DNA from: Palsa-965 sp044448685
Lineage (GTDB): Bacteria; Bacteroidota; Bacteroidia; Palsa-965
Assembly (NCBI GenBank): GCA_044448685.1
Contig: JBIOHC010000015.1
Span: forward strand, 12,553-76,552
Length of the DNA stretch: 64,000 nucleotides
Direction: 5' to 3'
A program made the position numbers and the translations under genes. A model generated the notes under the pieces. That model did no database searches, was not told where the DNA came from, and was given only the letters and a program-made list of their open reading frames with translations. Positions within the stretch are counted from its first letter, which is position 1, and each line of letters starts with the position of its first letter. Below, piece by piece: positions 9,364 to 18,977 of the stretch.

Positions 9364-9847
9364 TGCGGGGTTAAGTACTATGATCCCTGACATGTTAAAA
9401 AAATATTATTCTTGGGTAAGGAATATTAAGTTTTGTCGTTTAAAAAAATAGAGTCTTCAGGTAAAACCGTTTTGGGCAGGAATTACCTGTATTCAGGTAA
9501 TGGATGTAATAATTGATTGCAATTGTCAGGCATTCAATATGTTATATTATTTTCTAATGCAACGCTCTCGTGGTATTCGGACTAAACCGGGCTAGGCTCC
9601 AGGTTCGAACAGGATAGTTTAAGCCCTTTCCTCCCTCCAATTTATACTTCCTAAGTGTAACTAAATTAGCTTATATTCGTATTGCATCCAGCGACCATCC
9701 TACAGGAGTTTTCCTTTCTCAGGAGAATCATCCGAAACCGCAAGCACAGATTCACATTTTGTTGAATTAGGTATACCCTGTTTTGGAAAATAATAAAACG
9801 GGATTTTATCATAAAAACAGAATTTCAATGTCTTAAATGCAGGTTTC
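9364..9847. other. 484-bp intergenic region, no gene seen
   Basis: It separates two T9SS cargo genes on the same strand. No frame longer than about 40 codons is convincing. It contains an octamer palindrome GTTCGAAC near 9603-9610 and the complementary pair ATGCAA (about 9557) and TTGCAT (about 9683), which could close a region of about 120 nt. It could be a long leader for the downstream gene, but I cannot match it to a known riboswitch. Confidence 0.3.
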
Positions 9848-12800
9848 ATGAGATCTTTTTTACATCCCTTTTATCATTTAGTCGTGCTTTGTGTGTTGAT
9901 GACCAGTCAACACATTCTGTCACAAACTACGGTAACAATTACCACCAACGGAACCTGGACGGTTCCGGCAGGGGTGACGAGCATTAATCTTTATTTATGG
10001 GGAGGTGGTGGAGCAGGAGGAGGTGCAACTGGTACTACGGCTAACTGGCGAAATGGTGGTGGTGGTGGTGGTGGTGCTTGTTCTGTAAATTTAGCCGTTG
10101 CCGTAAGTGCAGGACAAGTATGGACTGTAACTGTTGGTAGCGGAGGTACAGGTTCATCCGGAGCAGGAGGGGCTGGTGGACAAACAACTTTTGTATTGGG
10201 AGGAACAACCTATAGCGCTGCCGGTGGTACCGGAGGTGCAGTAGCCAGTGGTAGTTCAACTGGTACTGCCGCAGGAGGAGCAGGAGGAGGAGCTGCAGGC
10301 AGTACAGGAACCGTGCATAACGGAGGTACGGGAAGTACAGCCGATAATAGCAGCGGAGTAACAGGAACAGGTGGAGGAGGTGGAGGGTCAACAGCAGCCG
10401 GAACAAGTCCTGCAAATAGCTGCGGCACCAGTGGTACGGGAGGAACCGGAACCTACCCGGGTGGTAATGGAGGTTATAATGGAAACTGTAGTTCTGGTTC
10501 AAATAATACAGGAGTTGCCGGAACAGTGCCCGGTGGTGGAGGAAGCGGAAACAACGATTGGACTACTGCCCATAGCGGAGGTGCCGGAGGAGCAGGGGAG
10601 GTTATTTTGACTTATACAGCTGCAGCCTGTTCCAATACACTTCCTTTTTCACAGAATTTCGATGCGGTATGGACAATTCCTACATCCCTTCTTAACGGTG
10701 CATGTGCCTGGAGCGGTGCCATTGGAGCAGGAGGGGACGCGAATAACCAATGGCAGCGGGATGATGATGTAACCAGCTGGACTTCCGGTTTAGGTACATA
10801 TGCTCCAGCATATACGAGTGCAAGCCATTCAGCGCGTTTTCACACGTACGATGCTCCGAATGCGACAACGGGTGATCTCATTTCACCTACAATTGATTTC
10901 AGCCCTGCCGGAACCAAAACCCTTACTTTCCAATATATCAATCCTGAAACTGGTTCAAACCTGGATGTATATCTTTCAACGGATAACGGTGTAACGTATG
11001 GTGCCAGTTTATTGACACTGGGAAACAGCAATAATTGGGGCCTACAAACTATCAGTCTTGGCGCATCAGTCAGCACAACATGCAAAATCAAGTTCAGGGC
11101 GACTTCGGATTATGGAAGTTATGATTTGGGAATAGATGATGTCAATATTTCAGCACCTCCTGCGGGCCCCCCTACCACACAAGCCCTTAATCTGACTTTT
11201 TCAGGTGCAGATTGTCACGACCTGACCATTTCATGGACAAATGGAAATGGTACAGGTCGTTATGTTTCCATGAACACTTCCAACACATTTACCGCACCGT
11301 CAAATGGGACTCCCCCGGCCACTCCGAATACGGTATGGGCTAATGCAGGGCAGCAGATCGTATTTGATGGAAGCGGGACCAGTGTTACAGTGAGTGGACT
11401 CGCTCCTGGTACTCTTTATTGGTTCAAGGTTTTTGAATACAATGGAAGCGGTGCTTCGATTAACTATTGTGTGGTTGCAGGAGCCAATAATCCGCTTAGC
11501 CAGTCGTCGTCAGCAATTGTTGCAGCTCCAACCACTTCGGCAAGTGCTGTCAATTTTTCTGCCACAACATGCAGCCAGACTACCGTAGCCTGGACAAACG
11601 GGAATGGTACAGGGCGGATTGTGGTAGCCAAAGCAGGCTCCGCAGTAACGGGTACCCCTGTGAATGCTTCCGGATATATAGCCAACTCTTCATTCAGCTC
11701 AGGGAGTACCATTGCCGCGGGAGAATATGTGGTTTATAGCGGAGCAGGATCAAATGTGACTGTCACCAGCCTTGCTGCGAGCACGACTTATTATTTCGCT
11801 GTGTTCGAAGATGACGGATCTACAGGGTGTGAAAGTTATAAGACTGCAGCTCCTGCGACCGGAAATGTGACCACTTCTTCATGTGCCAGTCAGATTCCAT
11901 ATATGACCAGTGCAGTTATAAATGCCTGTCCCGGACCCTGCGGAAGTGAAGGTGCCGATGAACTGCTCTTCTTTTCTTCCGGAAGCTATTCCATACCTGT
12001 GAGCCCTGCTAACATGATACTGACCTACGGTTCCAATCCGGCCCCGACTAAAGTATATAACGGTTCTTTCACGGCCGATGCAACCATTACCGCTAACCTG
12101 AATGCCGCTGCCGGGTGTGCCGGTTTCTTCATTGATGCTGTAACAGCCGGTACCATTCCGGCAAACACCAATTTTTTGTTCACCAGCGATAATTATTGCA
12201 ACGGAGCTTACGATTTTTCGACACTGTGTGCCTCCGGTTATGGACCGATTTATATTATATATGTTAATGCAGCCGCCTGGGTACAAGTGCCGGGCAGTCC
12301 GTCTGGAAATTATGCAAATGCAGCCGGTTCGGGTGTTCCACGTTATTTCAGAACAGATTTCTCTGCTGTAACTGGTGGTGGAACAAGCGGGATAACAGAT
12401 TATTCCTATATCTCTTCTTCCCTGGCCTGTGATTGTGACGGAGCTTCCTGTACCTGGGGCCCTTCAGGAGGTGCCCCCAGTCTGTACATCACCCCTAATT
12501 CATGCACATTCCCCATGACCGTTCTGCCCATTGTACTCAGTGATTTTAACGGCAACAGGGAAGGAAAGAATGTTTTGCTGAACTGGACTACACAAACGGA
12601 AACTGATAATGCCTATTTTACGCTTGAACGAAGTGTGAACGGGACAGCATTTGAATTTGTAGCTCAGATCAAAGGCGCAGGTAACAGCAGTGCTGTACTC
12701 CACTATGCTTATACTGACGATGGAGCTCCTTCCGGAATAATCTATTACCGGCTTAAACAAACGGATTTTAACGGGCATTTTACGCGGTCCAATGAGATTT

Positions 12801-13072
12801 CCGTCAAGCCCCTTCATTATTTCAATGTACAAAGTGTTTACCCCAACCCGGCGACACAACAGCTGAATGTTTCCATTGAGCAGGAAAGCTCCAATAACCT
12901 TGTTGTATACATTTACAATTCAGAAGGAAAACGTGTTTATACGGCTAATAAGACCGTGGCTGACAAAAACAGCACCCTGCAGATTGATCTGAGCGATTTC
13001 CCTTCCGGAATCTACCTCCTTTCGGTGAAAGGCGCCGATACAAACTATCAGAGCAAGTTTATCAAACAATAG
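9848..13072 (+). CDS. Large glycine-rich multidomain secreted protein with T9SS sorting signal
   Basis: 1074 aa. Residues 1-25 are a Sec signal. About 26-258 is a glycine-rich domain opening with TWTVPAGVTSINLYLWGGGG, the pattern of bacterial Gly-rich surface domains. About 260-435 resembles a MAM/choice-of-anchor jelly roll (LPFSQNFD..GIDDVNI). Two FN3-like repeats follow, each with SWTNGNGTGR or AWTNGNGTGR, then a Cys-containing domain, another beta-sandwich (LLNWTTQTETDNAYFTLERS), and a type A C-terminal domain with VYPNPATQQLNV and SGIYLLSV. Likely an adhesin or matrix protein at the surface. A tandem GGT run encodes part of the Gly tract. A strong terminator follows. Confidence 0.8.
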   Translation: MRSFLHPFYHLVVLCVLMTSQHILSQTTVTITTNGTWTVPAGVTSINLYLWGGGGAGGGATGTTANWRNGGGGGGGACSVNLAVAVSAGQVWTVTVGSGGTGSSGAGGAGGQTTFVLGGTTYSAAGGTGGAVASGSSTGTAAGGAGGGAAGSTGTVHNGGTGSTADNSSGVTGTGGGGGGSTAAGTSPANSCGTSGTGGTGTYPGGNGGYNGNCSSGSNNTGVAGTVPGGGGSGNNDWTTAHSGGAGGAGEVILTYTAAACSNTLPFSQNFDAVWTIPTSLLNGACAWSGAIGAGGDANNQWQRDDDVTSWTSGLGTYAPAYTSASHSARFHTYDAPNATTGDLISPTIDFSPAGTKTLTFQYINPETGSNLDVYLSTDNGVTYGASLLTLGNSNNWGLQTISLGASVSTTCKIKFRATSDYGSYDLGIDDVNISAPPAGPPTTQALNLTFSGADCHDLTISWTNGNGTGRYVSMNTSNTFTAPSNGTPPATPNTVWANAGQQIVFDGSGTSVTVSGLAPGTLYWFKVFEYNGSGASINYCVVAGANNPLSQSSSAIVAAPTTSASAVNFSATTCSQTTVAWTNGNGTGRIVVAKAGSAVTGTPVNASGYIANSSFSSGSTIAAGEYVVYSGAGSNVTVTSLAASTTYYFAVFEDDGSTGCESYKTAAPATGNVTTSSCASQIPYMTSAVINACPGPCGSEGADELLFFSSGSYSIPVSPANMILTYGSNPAPTKVYNGSFTADATITANLNAAAGCAGFFIDAVTAGTIPANTNFLFTSDNYCNGAYDFSTLCASGYGPIYIIYVNAAAWVQVPGSPSGNYANAAGSGVPRYFRTDFSAVTGGGTSGITDYSYISSSLACDCDGASCTWGPSGGAPSLYITPNSCTFPMTVLPIVLSDFNGNREGKNVLLNWTTQTETDNAYFTLERSVNGTAFEFVAQIKGAGNSSAVLHYAYTDDGAPSGIIYYRLKQTDFNGHFTRSNEISVKPLHYFNVQSVYPNPATQQLNVSIEQESSNNLVVYIYNSEGKRVYTANKTVADKNSTLQIDLSDFPSGIYLLSVKGADTNYQSKFIKQ
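10055..10076 (+). repeat. In-frame GGT trinucleotide run
   Basis: Seven consecutive GGT triplets inside the glycine-rich domain. Copy-number change would alter the length of the Gly run without breaking the reading frame. Confidence 0.8.
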
Positions 13073-13086
13073 AAAGCTAAACGTTT

Positions 13087-13126
13087 AATAGAAAAGCCCC
13101 CGACTTCTTTCGGGGGCTTTTCTATT
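13087..13126. terminator. Strong bidirectional rho-independent terminator
   Basis: A perfect 17-bp stem (AATAGAAAAGCCCCCGA paired with its complement) and a 6-nt loop (13104-13109). The GC core is flanked by an A-run and a T-run, so it can end transcription from both the secreted-protein gene and the convergent gap gene. Confidence 0.93.
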
Positions 13127-13142
13127 AGGTATAAAAGGGCTT

Positions 13143-14612
13143 TTAGTAATATGTAAGCCTTCTTACTTCCGCAATATGTTTGGCAAGTCTTAATACCTGG
13201 CGGGTATAGCCGTATTCATTGTCATACCATACATACAAGACTGCATTCTTTCCATCTTTGCTGATGATGGTAGCCGGGCTGTCAAATATAGAAGCACAGG
13301 GGTTTCCGGTGCAGTCACTGCTTACCAGCTCGTTGGAATAGGAAAACTGTATCTGTTCAACGAGGCTGCCTTCGAGGGCTGCTTCGCGCATGATTTCATT
13401 GATAGCTTCCTTGGTGGTTTGTCTTCCAAGGCTCAGATTCAGAATAGCCAGGGATACATCCGGTGTAGGTACACGAACCGCATTACCGGTCAGTTTACCG
13501 CTTAATTCAGGAAGGACTTTGCCCACAGCTTTATCAGCTCCTGTTTCCGTTATCACCATATTCACTGCTGCAGAGCGCCCCCTGCGGTATTTTGGGTGGA
13601 AGTTATCCAGCAGGTTCTGATCATTCGTATAGGAATGGATCGTTTCAATATGTCCGGAATTTATTCCCAGTTTTTTCTGGATCACTGCCAGCACAGGAAC
13701 AATAGCGTTTGTTGTGCAGGAAGCAGCAGAGAAAATAGTTTCATCTGCTTTATAATCATGTTGGTTGACCCCATGGACAATATTCGGGATATCGCCTTTT
13801 CCGGGGGCCGTGAGAAGAACCTTGGCAATGCCTTTTGCTTTCAGATGCTTGCTCAGCCCTTCCCGGTCGCGTGCAATACCGGTATTGTCTATCAGCAATG
13901 CATTTTGTATACCGTAAGCGGTGTAATCAATGGCATCGGGATTGGAGGCTGAAATCATATGTATCATATGACCGTTTACAATCAGACAACGTTTTTCCAC
14001 ATCCGCGATAACGGTTCCGGGAAATGGACCGTGGACGGAATCGGTACGAAGAAGGTCAGCACGCTTAATGATATCCTCGTCTGACTTATCGCGCGTCACA
14101 ATGGCACGAAGACGAAGCTGTTCACCTTTTCCGGCCTGGCTGATCAATTCACGTGCTGCCAGGCGCCCAATACGTCCAAAGCCATAGAGTACTACATCTT
14201 TAGGACTGAGAGCGAATTTTTCATGGCCTATAAATTCACCGAGTTTCAAGCCCAGGAATTCTTTGGCCGATTTATCTTTCTCGTGACTCCACTCTGCAGC
14301 CAGCTTGCCAATATCAATTCTGGAAGGAACAAGTTCCAGTTTAAACAACTCCCTGGCCAGAGCAAGGGTATCATATACATGAATAGGTTTTTTGACAAAA
14401 TCTTTTGCATACTGGTGAAGGTTCATCACTTCACTTGCGCTTCGGTCAATAAGCTGGTTACGGAAAATGACCAGTTCAACAGATTTGTCGTACCATAAAT
14501 TTCCAACAATACCGATAAATTCAAGGGCCGCTCTTTCCTGGTCTAACCAGGAAGCCAGTTCAGATTCGAAACTGGCTTTACCTTTTTTTTGCTCCATGCT
14601 TCCAATGTTCAT
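13143..14612 (-). CDS. gap: Glyceraldehyde-3-phosphate dehydrogenase, long form
   Basis: 489 aa, against about 335 for classical GAPDH. Some 140 residues, mostly predicted helix, precede the NAD-binding motif YGFGRIGR (about residue 143). The catalytic Cys is in SAASCTTNA and the C-terminus has VWYDNEYGY, both diagnostic. It interconverts glyceraldehyde 3-phosphate and 1,3-bisphosphoglycerate. The N-terminal extension is known in Bacteroidota homologues; its role is unknown to me. Start: ATG 14612 (MNIGSM) or the ATG five codons later. An exact TACTTTTG box lies 39 nt upstream. Confidence 0.93.
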   Translation of the reverse strand: MNIGSMEQKKGKASFESELASWLDQERAALEFIGIVGNLWYDKSVELVIFRNQLIDRSASEVMNLHQYAKDFVKKPIHVYDTLALARELFKLELVPSRIDIGKLAAEWSHEKDKSAKEFLGLKLGEFIGHEKFALSPKDVVLYGFGRIGRLAARELISQAGKGEQLRLRAIVTRDKSDEDIIKRADLLRTDSVHGPFPGTVIADVEKRCLIVNGHMIHMISASNPDAIDYTAYGIQNALLIDNTGIARDREGLSKHLKAKGIAKVLLTAPGKGDIPNIVHGVNQHDYKADETIFSAASCTTNAIVPVLAVIQKKLGINSGHIETIHSYTNDQNLLDNFHPKYRRGRSAAVNMVITETGADKAVGKVLPELSGKLTGNAVRVPTPDVSLAILNLSLGRQTTKEAINEIMREAALEGSLVEQIQFSYSNELVSSDCTGNPCASIFDSPATIISKDGKNAVLYVWYDNEYGYTRQVLRLAKHIAEVRRLTYY

Positions 14613-14651
14613 GAGGGTTCAGTTTGATTGTAAGTAACAGGAATTTGCCTG

Positions 14652-14659
14652 CAAAAGTA
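14652..14659 (-). promoter_or_regulatory. -7 promoter element (TACTTTTG) of gap
   Basis: Exact TAnnTTTG on the minus strand, leaving a leader of about 35 nt before the gap start, longer than at most genes in this window. Confidence 0.6.
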
Positions 14660-14752
14660 TTGATTTTTCAGGTCGACCGCCAGAAGAATGAAGGCATTGT
14701 TAATAAATGAGGTAAAAAGCTAAAATGCAGGGTGGGAAAGGGACGTAAAGCA

Positions 14753-14779
14753 AAAAAACCGGGAATAGCCCGGTTTTTT
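14753..14779 (-). terminator. Rho-independent terminator after rpoD
   Basis: An 11-bp stem AAAAAACCGGG/CCCGGTTTTTT with loop AATAG, 21 nt after the rpoD stop on the minus strand. The A/T flanks make it usable in both directions, but it separates rpoD from the downstream gap promoter. Confidence 0.88.
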
Positions 14780-14800
14780 AATGATGATGAGCAGCCTGGA

Positions 14801-15664
14801 TTAACCCAGATATGCTTTCAGGAGCTTACTGCGGGATGAATGTCTCAGCCGGCGTATAGCTTTTTCCTTGATCTGTCTGACCCGTTCCCGGGTGAGGTCA
14901 AATTTAGCACCGATTTCTTCGAGTGTCAGTCCATGCTGGAGTCCTATTCCGAAAAATAGTTTGATAACATCCCGTTCCCGTTCGGTAAGGGTAGAGAGGG
15001 AACGTTCTATCTCCCTTTGCAGGGATTCATTCATCAGGGTGTTGTCAGCCCTTGGAGAGTCATGATTTATCAGCACATCCAGCAGGCTGTTATCTTCCCC
15101 ATTCAGCAAGGGAGCATCCATAGAGACATGGCGGCCGCTGACTTTCATGGTATCGGCTACCTTGTCCATTGGCAATTCAAGCATAGTAGAGATCTCTTCT
15201 GCACTTGGCTCCCTTTCAAAATGTTGTTCCAGTTTGGAATAAGCTTTGTTGATCTTATTTAATGAACCTACCTGGTTGAGGGGAAGACGTACAATACGGC
15301 TTTGCTCGGCAAGAGCCTGCAGAATACTCTGGCGTATCCACCATACTGCATAGGAAATGAATTTAAAGCCGCGTGTCTCATCGAATCTGCGGGCCGCCTT
15401 GATAAGACCAAGATTTCCTTCATTGATAAGATCGGGCAGACTCAACCCCTGATTCTGGTACTGTTTGGCAACGGAAACAACGAAACGCAGATTGGCCTTG
15501 GTTAACTTTTCCAGTGCGCCCTGATCTCCGTCTCTGATTTTTTTCGCTAACTGAACCTCTTCATCCGCGGTAATCAGCTCCTCACGTCCAATCTCCTGCA
15601 GGTATTTGTCGAGTGAGGCACTTTCCCTGTTGGTGATCGACTTGGTTATCTTTAACTGTCTCAT
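14801..15664 (-). CDS. rpoD: Principal RNA polymerase sigma factor (sigma-70 family)
   Basis: 287 aa from ATG 15664; an in-frame TTG at 15670 would add two residues. The protein opens with RQLKITKSITNRE, the conserved Bacteroidota start. Region 1.2 is followed by region 2 (NLRFVVSVAKQYQNQGLSL, RGFKFISYAVWWIRQSI), region 3 and region 4 (LTLEEIGAKFDLTRERVRQIK helix-turn-helix). Region 1.1 of enterobacterial RpoD is absent. This factor reads the TTTG/TAnnTTTG promoters seen across the window. It is followed by its own terminator; a near-match TACATTTA lies a few bases upstream. Confidence 0.95.
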   Translation of the reverse strand: MRQLKITKSITNRESASLDKYLQEIGREELITADEEVQLAKKIRDGDQGALEKLTKANLRFVVSVAKQYQNQGLSLPDLINEGNLGLIKAARRFDETRGFKFISYAVWWIRQSILQALAEQSRIVRLPLNQVGSLNKINKAYSKLEQHFEREPSAEEISTMLELPMDKVADTMKVSGRHVSMDAPLLNGEDNSLLDVLINHDSPRADNTLMNESLQREIERSLSTLTERERDVIKLFFGIGLQHGLTLEEIGAKFDLTRERVRQIKEKAIRRLRHSSRSKLLKAYLG

Positions 15665-15820
15665 TTTCAATTAAATTAAATGTAATTCAAGATGCGGGAA
15701 AGAGCCCAGATACACAAGCGCGAAATTATCTTCTTTGTCCGGGTATACCAAATACTGAAGATATTATTCTCTTAACCCTAAAAAAGTCCCCTTCAAGCTT
15801 ACTTTTTCAGCGATTAATTA

Positions 15821-17293
15821 TCAGATACCAAAGGCATAATACGCTCTCATTCCATTCGTATAAATTCCTTCAATCAGAATTCCTCCTTTTTTATTTTCAA
15901 GGACGGATTTCAGTTCTTCTTTTGTATTGATTTGTTTGTGATCAATGGAAGTGATTATGAAACCTTCCTTGATACCGGCGTTTTTAAGTTTGCCTGATTC
16001 CAGCCGGCTGACCTTGAGTCCGTTTTCAATTCCGAGTTTTGATTTCTCTTCATCCGAAAGGGTTTCAAAGGTGGCGCCAAGGGCCTTTGTAACCTCCAGG
16101 CTTTCTTTTTCAACCAGCTTGGTATTGTTGTCTTTGTTCTTCAGTATAACTGCCAATACAGACTCCTTCGCGCCTCTCTTAACAGTGAGGCTGATTTTAT
16201 CACCGGGTCTGTATTCGCTTACCTGTTCCTGTAGTTCTGCTACGGAATTGACATTTGCCGAACCAACCTTGATCACAATATCCCCTTCTTTAACACCAGC
16301 CTGGTCGGCAGAACCTCCTTCATTGACACTGTTCACATAGACACCTTCTGTTTCAGAAATGCTTTTCTCTTTCGCAAGCCTGGAATCAATATCCCGGATT
16401 GTTACCCCGAGGTAAGCCCTTTGTACTGCTCCGAAAGCCATCAGATCAGAAACAACTTTTTTAACCATATTGGATGGAACGGCAAAAGCATAACCTGCAT
16501 AACTTCCTGTCTGCGATGCAATAGCTGTATTGATACCAATGAGCTCTCCTCTCAGATTAACAAGAGCTCCTCCGCTGTTGCCGGGGTTTACGGCAGCATC
16601 AGTCTGTATAAAGGATTCTACCGCATTGACACCGGCCTGAGGGTTATTATCAATGATATTGATATTACGTGCTTTGGCGCTGATGATTCCGGCTGTAACA
16701 GTAGAGGTGAGGTTAAACGGATTACCAACAGCCAGTACCCATTGCCCGATACGCATTTCGTCTGAATTGCCGTAATTGGCAAAAGGCAGTTTTTTCTCAT
16801 CTATCTTTAGCACGGCCAGATCATAGGATGGGTCATGTCCAATTACTTTGGCTTCATAGGTGCGCTTGTCATTCAGGGTCACTTCTATTTTTTGTGCATG
16901 ATCTATCACATGGTTATTGGTTACAATATATCCATCGGATGATATGATGACACCCGATCCGGAAGCCTGTTGTAACTGAGGTCCTTGATTCTGGAAGCCT
17001 CTGCCACCGAAAAAATCACGGAAAGGATCATTCGGGTCCCCTTCGAAGAATTGAGTGCTTTGTGATTCGACTACTGTCTTTACGTGTACCACAGCCTGTA
17101 CAGACTGTTCGGCAGCATAGGTAAAGTCCACTGTCCCTTCCGGAATATGGGCAGGCATACTCACAAATTTTGCCGCCTGGGGTGATTGTATGAATTGCGT
17201 CCTGTCTTCATTTTTACGGAACGCATAATTCAGGCCAAGTGCACTGGCACCGCCTATAGCTGCAATTAAAAATGCTCCGATCGCTCGTTTCAT
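15821..17293 (-). CDS. htrA: HtrA/Deg-family periplasmic serine protease with PDZ domains
   Basis: 490 aa from ATG 17293 (MKRAIGAFLIAA), which starts directly at a membrane anchor/signal and lies 30 nt after an exact -7 box; upstream in-frame starts at 17317 and 17356 exist but sit on or before the promoter. The trypsin-like triad is visible: His in TNNHVIDHA, Asp in SYDLAVLKID, Ser in GNSGGALVN. Two PDZ domains follow (about residues 290-390 and 400-490), the second with GLKVSRLESGKL. It degrades or refolds damaged proteins in the envelope. Confidence 0.93.
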   Translation of the reverse strand: MKRAIGAFLIAAIGGASALGLNYAFRKNEDRTQFIQSPQAAKFVSMPAHIPEGTVDFTYAAEQSVQAVVHVKTVVESQSTQFFEGDPNDPFRDFFGGRGFQNQGPQLQQASGSGVIISSDGYIVTNNHVIDHAQKIEVTLNDKRTYEAKVIGHDPSYDLAVLKIDEKKLPFANYGNSDEMRIGQWVLAVGNPFNLTSTVTAGIISAKARNINIIDNNPQAGVNAVESFIQTDAAVNPGNSGGALVNLRGELIGINTAIASQTGSYAGYAFAVPSNMVKKVVSDLMAFGAVQRAYLGVTIRDIDSRLAKEKSISETEGVYVNSVNEGGSADQAGVKEGDIVIKVGSANVNSVAELQEQVSEYRPGDKISLTVKRGAKESVLAVILKNKDNNTKLVEKESLEVTKALGATFETLSDEEKSKLGIENGLKVSRLESGKLKNAGIKEGFIITSIDHKQINTKEELKSVLENKKGGILIEGIYTNGMRAYYAFGI

Positions 17294-17322
17294 AGGATTT
17301 GCTTTTATGTTATACATGGGTA

Positions 17323-17330
17323 CAAAATTA
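17323..17330 (-). promoter_or_regulatory. -7 promoter element (TAATTTTG) of htrA
   Basis: Exact TAnnTTTG on the minus strand. Its position argues for translation from ATG 17293 rather than from the longer frame. Confidence 0.6.
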
Positions 17331-17422
17331 AAGTGTCTTACAACAGAGTAGCGCAAATTTTGTTCCTTTTATTTCATCCCGGATTTATTTTTAACAACAT
17401 TTAACAGCACCCTCTTTTTACC

Positions 17423-17430
17423 TACCTTTG
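17423..17430 (+). promoter_or_regulatory. -7 promoter element (TACCTTTG) of the dapF operon
   Basis: Exact TAnnTTTG on the plus strand, ending 23 nt before the ATG at 17454. It probably drives the membrane-anchored unknown gene and dapF together. Confidence 0.6.
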
Positions 17431-17453
17431 AAGCCTATTGCTATAGTGGAATT

Positions 17454-18188
17454 ATGGCCGGATTCAAAGATAAAATTCAGGTGTTTTTACTGGGATTATT
17501 GCTCGGCATTATTCTCGGAGGTGCATTCTTTCTGTTGAAAATTGATCAGTATCTCAAAGAGCTCAGCTCCAACCTGGCCAGAACCCACCATTCCGAATCA
17601 ATTCCTGATAAACAGGAAAAAAAGGAAGAAAATAAGACCGAAAAACCCCAGGACAAACCAAGAACATTTGCCTTCACTGAAAACCGTTCTTCAGGCACAG
17701 TTTCCGACTCTGTCAAAACGGCTGCCGCTCTTGTCAAAAGTGTCAAAGAGCATGCCGATTCAGTAAAAACAGGTGATTCACTGGCTGCTGCTAAACAACC
17801 GGATGAAAATATCATAATCAGGAAGGATGAAATGCTTTCTTCTAAAACACTTGAGCTGCTGAATATCAGTCCGGTAGCCAGTAATAATGGAGGAAATAAA
17901 GATTCACTGGCTGCAAAAATGGCAGGAGTTCGTGAAGACCGTTCGACAGGACGTCAGTTTCGCTTATTGGAATTCTGGACCTCTCCTCTGAATTACAAAG
18001 GGTATAAAATGAACCGTAATAAACTTGTTCTTTATGGATTGCCTGATTCTGAAACAATCAAGCTTTTTCAGCTGGATGAGGAAATCTATCTGCAGTATAA
18101 CAATCTTACCTACCATCTTGAATATGGGAATGATTTCAGGGCTTATGAAAAAGTATTATCGGAAGCCATATTATCCAAACTGAAATAA
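17454..18188 (+). CDS. Membrane-anchored protein of unknown function
   Basis: 244 aa, not recognised. One N-terminal membrane segment (VFLLGLLLGIILGGAFFLL, residues 9-28) is followed by a long Lys/Glu/Ser-rich low-complexity linker (about 45-160) and a compact C-terminal domain (about 165-244) with aromatic-rich strands (FRLLEFWTSPLNYKGYKM, KLVLYGLPD). The shape suggests a tether holding a small domain away from the inner membrane. It lies 6 nt upstream of dapF and shares its promoter, so a link to cell-wall precursor synthesis is possible but unproven. Confidence 0.7.
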   Translation: MAGFKDKIQVFLLGLLLGIILGGAFFLLKIDQYLKELSSNLARTHHSESIPDKQEKKEENKTEKPQDKPRTFAFTENRSSGTVSDSVKTAAALVKSVKEHADSVKTGDSLAAAKQPDENIIIRKDEMLSSKTLELLNISPVASNNGGNKDSLAAKMAGVREDRSTGRQFRLLEFWTSPLNYKGYKMNRNKLVLYGLPDSETIKLFQLDEEIYLQYNNLTYHLEYGNDFRAYEKVLSEAILSKLK

Positions 18189-18194
18189 GCAGGC

Positions 18195-18977
18195 ATGAAA
18201 ATAAGGTTCACCAAATACCAGGGAGCTGGGAATGATTTCGTTCTTATTGACAACAGGAATGCATCCTTTGATAAAACCGATAATGCCCTGATTGCCCATT
18301 TATGCGACCGGCGGTTTGGCATTGGTGCCGATGGACTCATGTTGCTTGAAAACAAAGTAGGATACGATTTTGAAATGGTTTATTTCAATGCAGATGGTAA
18401 CCTGAGTTCCATGTGCGGCAATGGGGGGCGTTGCATTGTTGATTATGCAAAACGTCTCGGAGTGACCTCTGACGATGTTTTCTTTTATGCTGCCGACGGC
18501 CCTCATCAGGCTCTTGTAAAACATCATACCATAAAGCTTAAGATGAAAGATGTGGATCAGATCCGTGTTGAAGGGGATCATTATTTTCTGGATACGGGCT
18601 CTCCCCATTATGTAAAAATTGTCACAGGTCTTGCATTGTATGATGTGTTTAATGAAGGAAGTCATATCCGTCATCTTCCTGCTTTCGGTAAGGAAGGAAC
18701 CAATGTAAACTTTATTGAGCGGGAACCGGGTTATCTTTTCGTACGTACTTTTGAAAGAGGAGTGGAAGATGAAACAATGGCATGCGGAACAGGTGTTACA
18801 GCTTCTGCTTTGGTAGCAGTAGTCAACAATATGTCAGGAAAGCCTGATTCGTGCGATGTAAAGACACCGGGAGGGAAACTCCAGGTCTATTTTAAACGTA
18901 CCGGTGAATTTTCCTTTACGGATATATGGCTGGAAGGACCGGCTGTAAGAGTTTTTGAAGGAGAGATTGAATGTTAA
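18195..18977 (+). CDS. dapF: Diaminopimelate epimerase
   Basis: 260 aa. The two catalytic cysteines are in MCGNGGRC and ACGTGVTASAL, and the N-terminus has FTKYQGAGNDFVLID, all diagnostic. It converts LL- to meso-diaminopimelate for peptidoglycan and lysine. It is 6 nt downstream of the anchored unknown gene. dapA, lysC and lysA of the same pathway are elsewhere in this window. The stop codon runs directly into an AT-rich hairpin repeat. Confidence 0.96.
   Translation: MKIRFTKYQGAGNDFVLIDNRNASFDKTDNALIAHLCDRRFGIGADGLMLLENKVGYDFEMVYFNADGNLSSMCGNGGRCIVDYAKRLGVTSDDVFFYAADGPHQALVKHHTIKLKMKDVDQIRVEGDHYFLDTGSPHYVKIVTGLALYDVFNEGSHIRHLPAFGKEGTNVNFIEREPGYLFVRTFERGVEDETMACGTGVTASALVAVVNNMSGKPDSCDVKTPGGKLQVYFKRTGEFSFTDIWLEGPAVRVFEGEIEC

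Noticed and set aside
9555..9700. Possible tRNA, because of GGTTCGAA near 9601
   Set aside because: The bases on either side do not form a T stem, and no acceptor or anticodon stem can be drawn.
10041..10502. A long minus-strand frame rich in Leu, His and Tyr opposite the Gly-rich domain
   Set aside because: It is the mirror of a GGT/GGA-rich coding sequence; composition is absurd for a protein and it has no start context.
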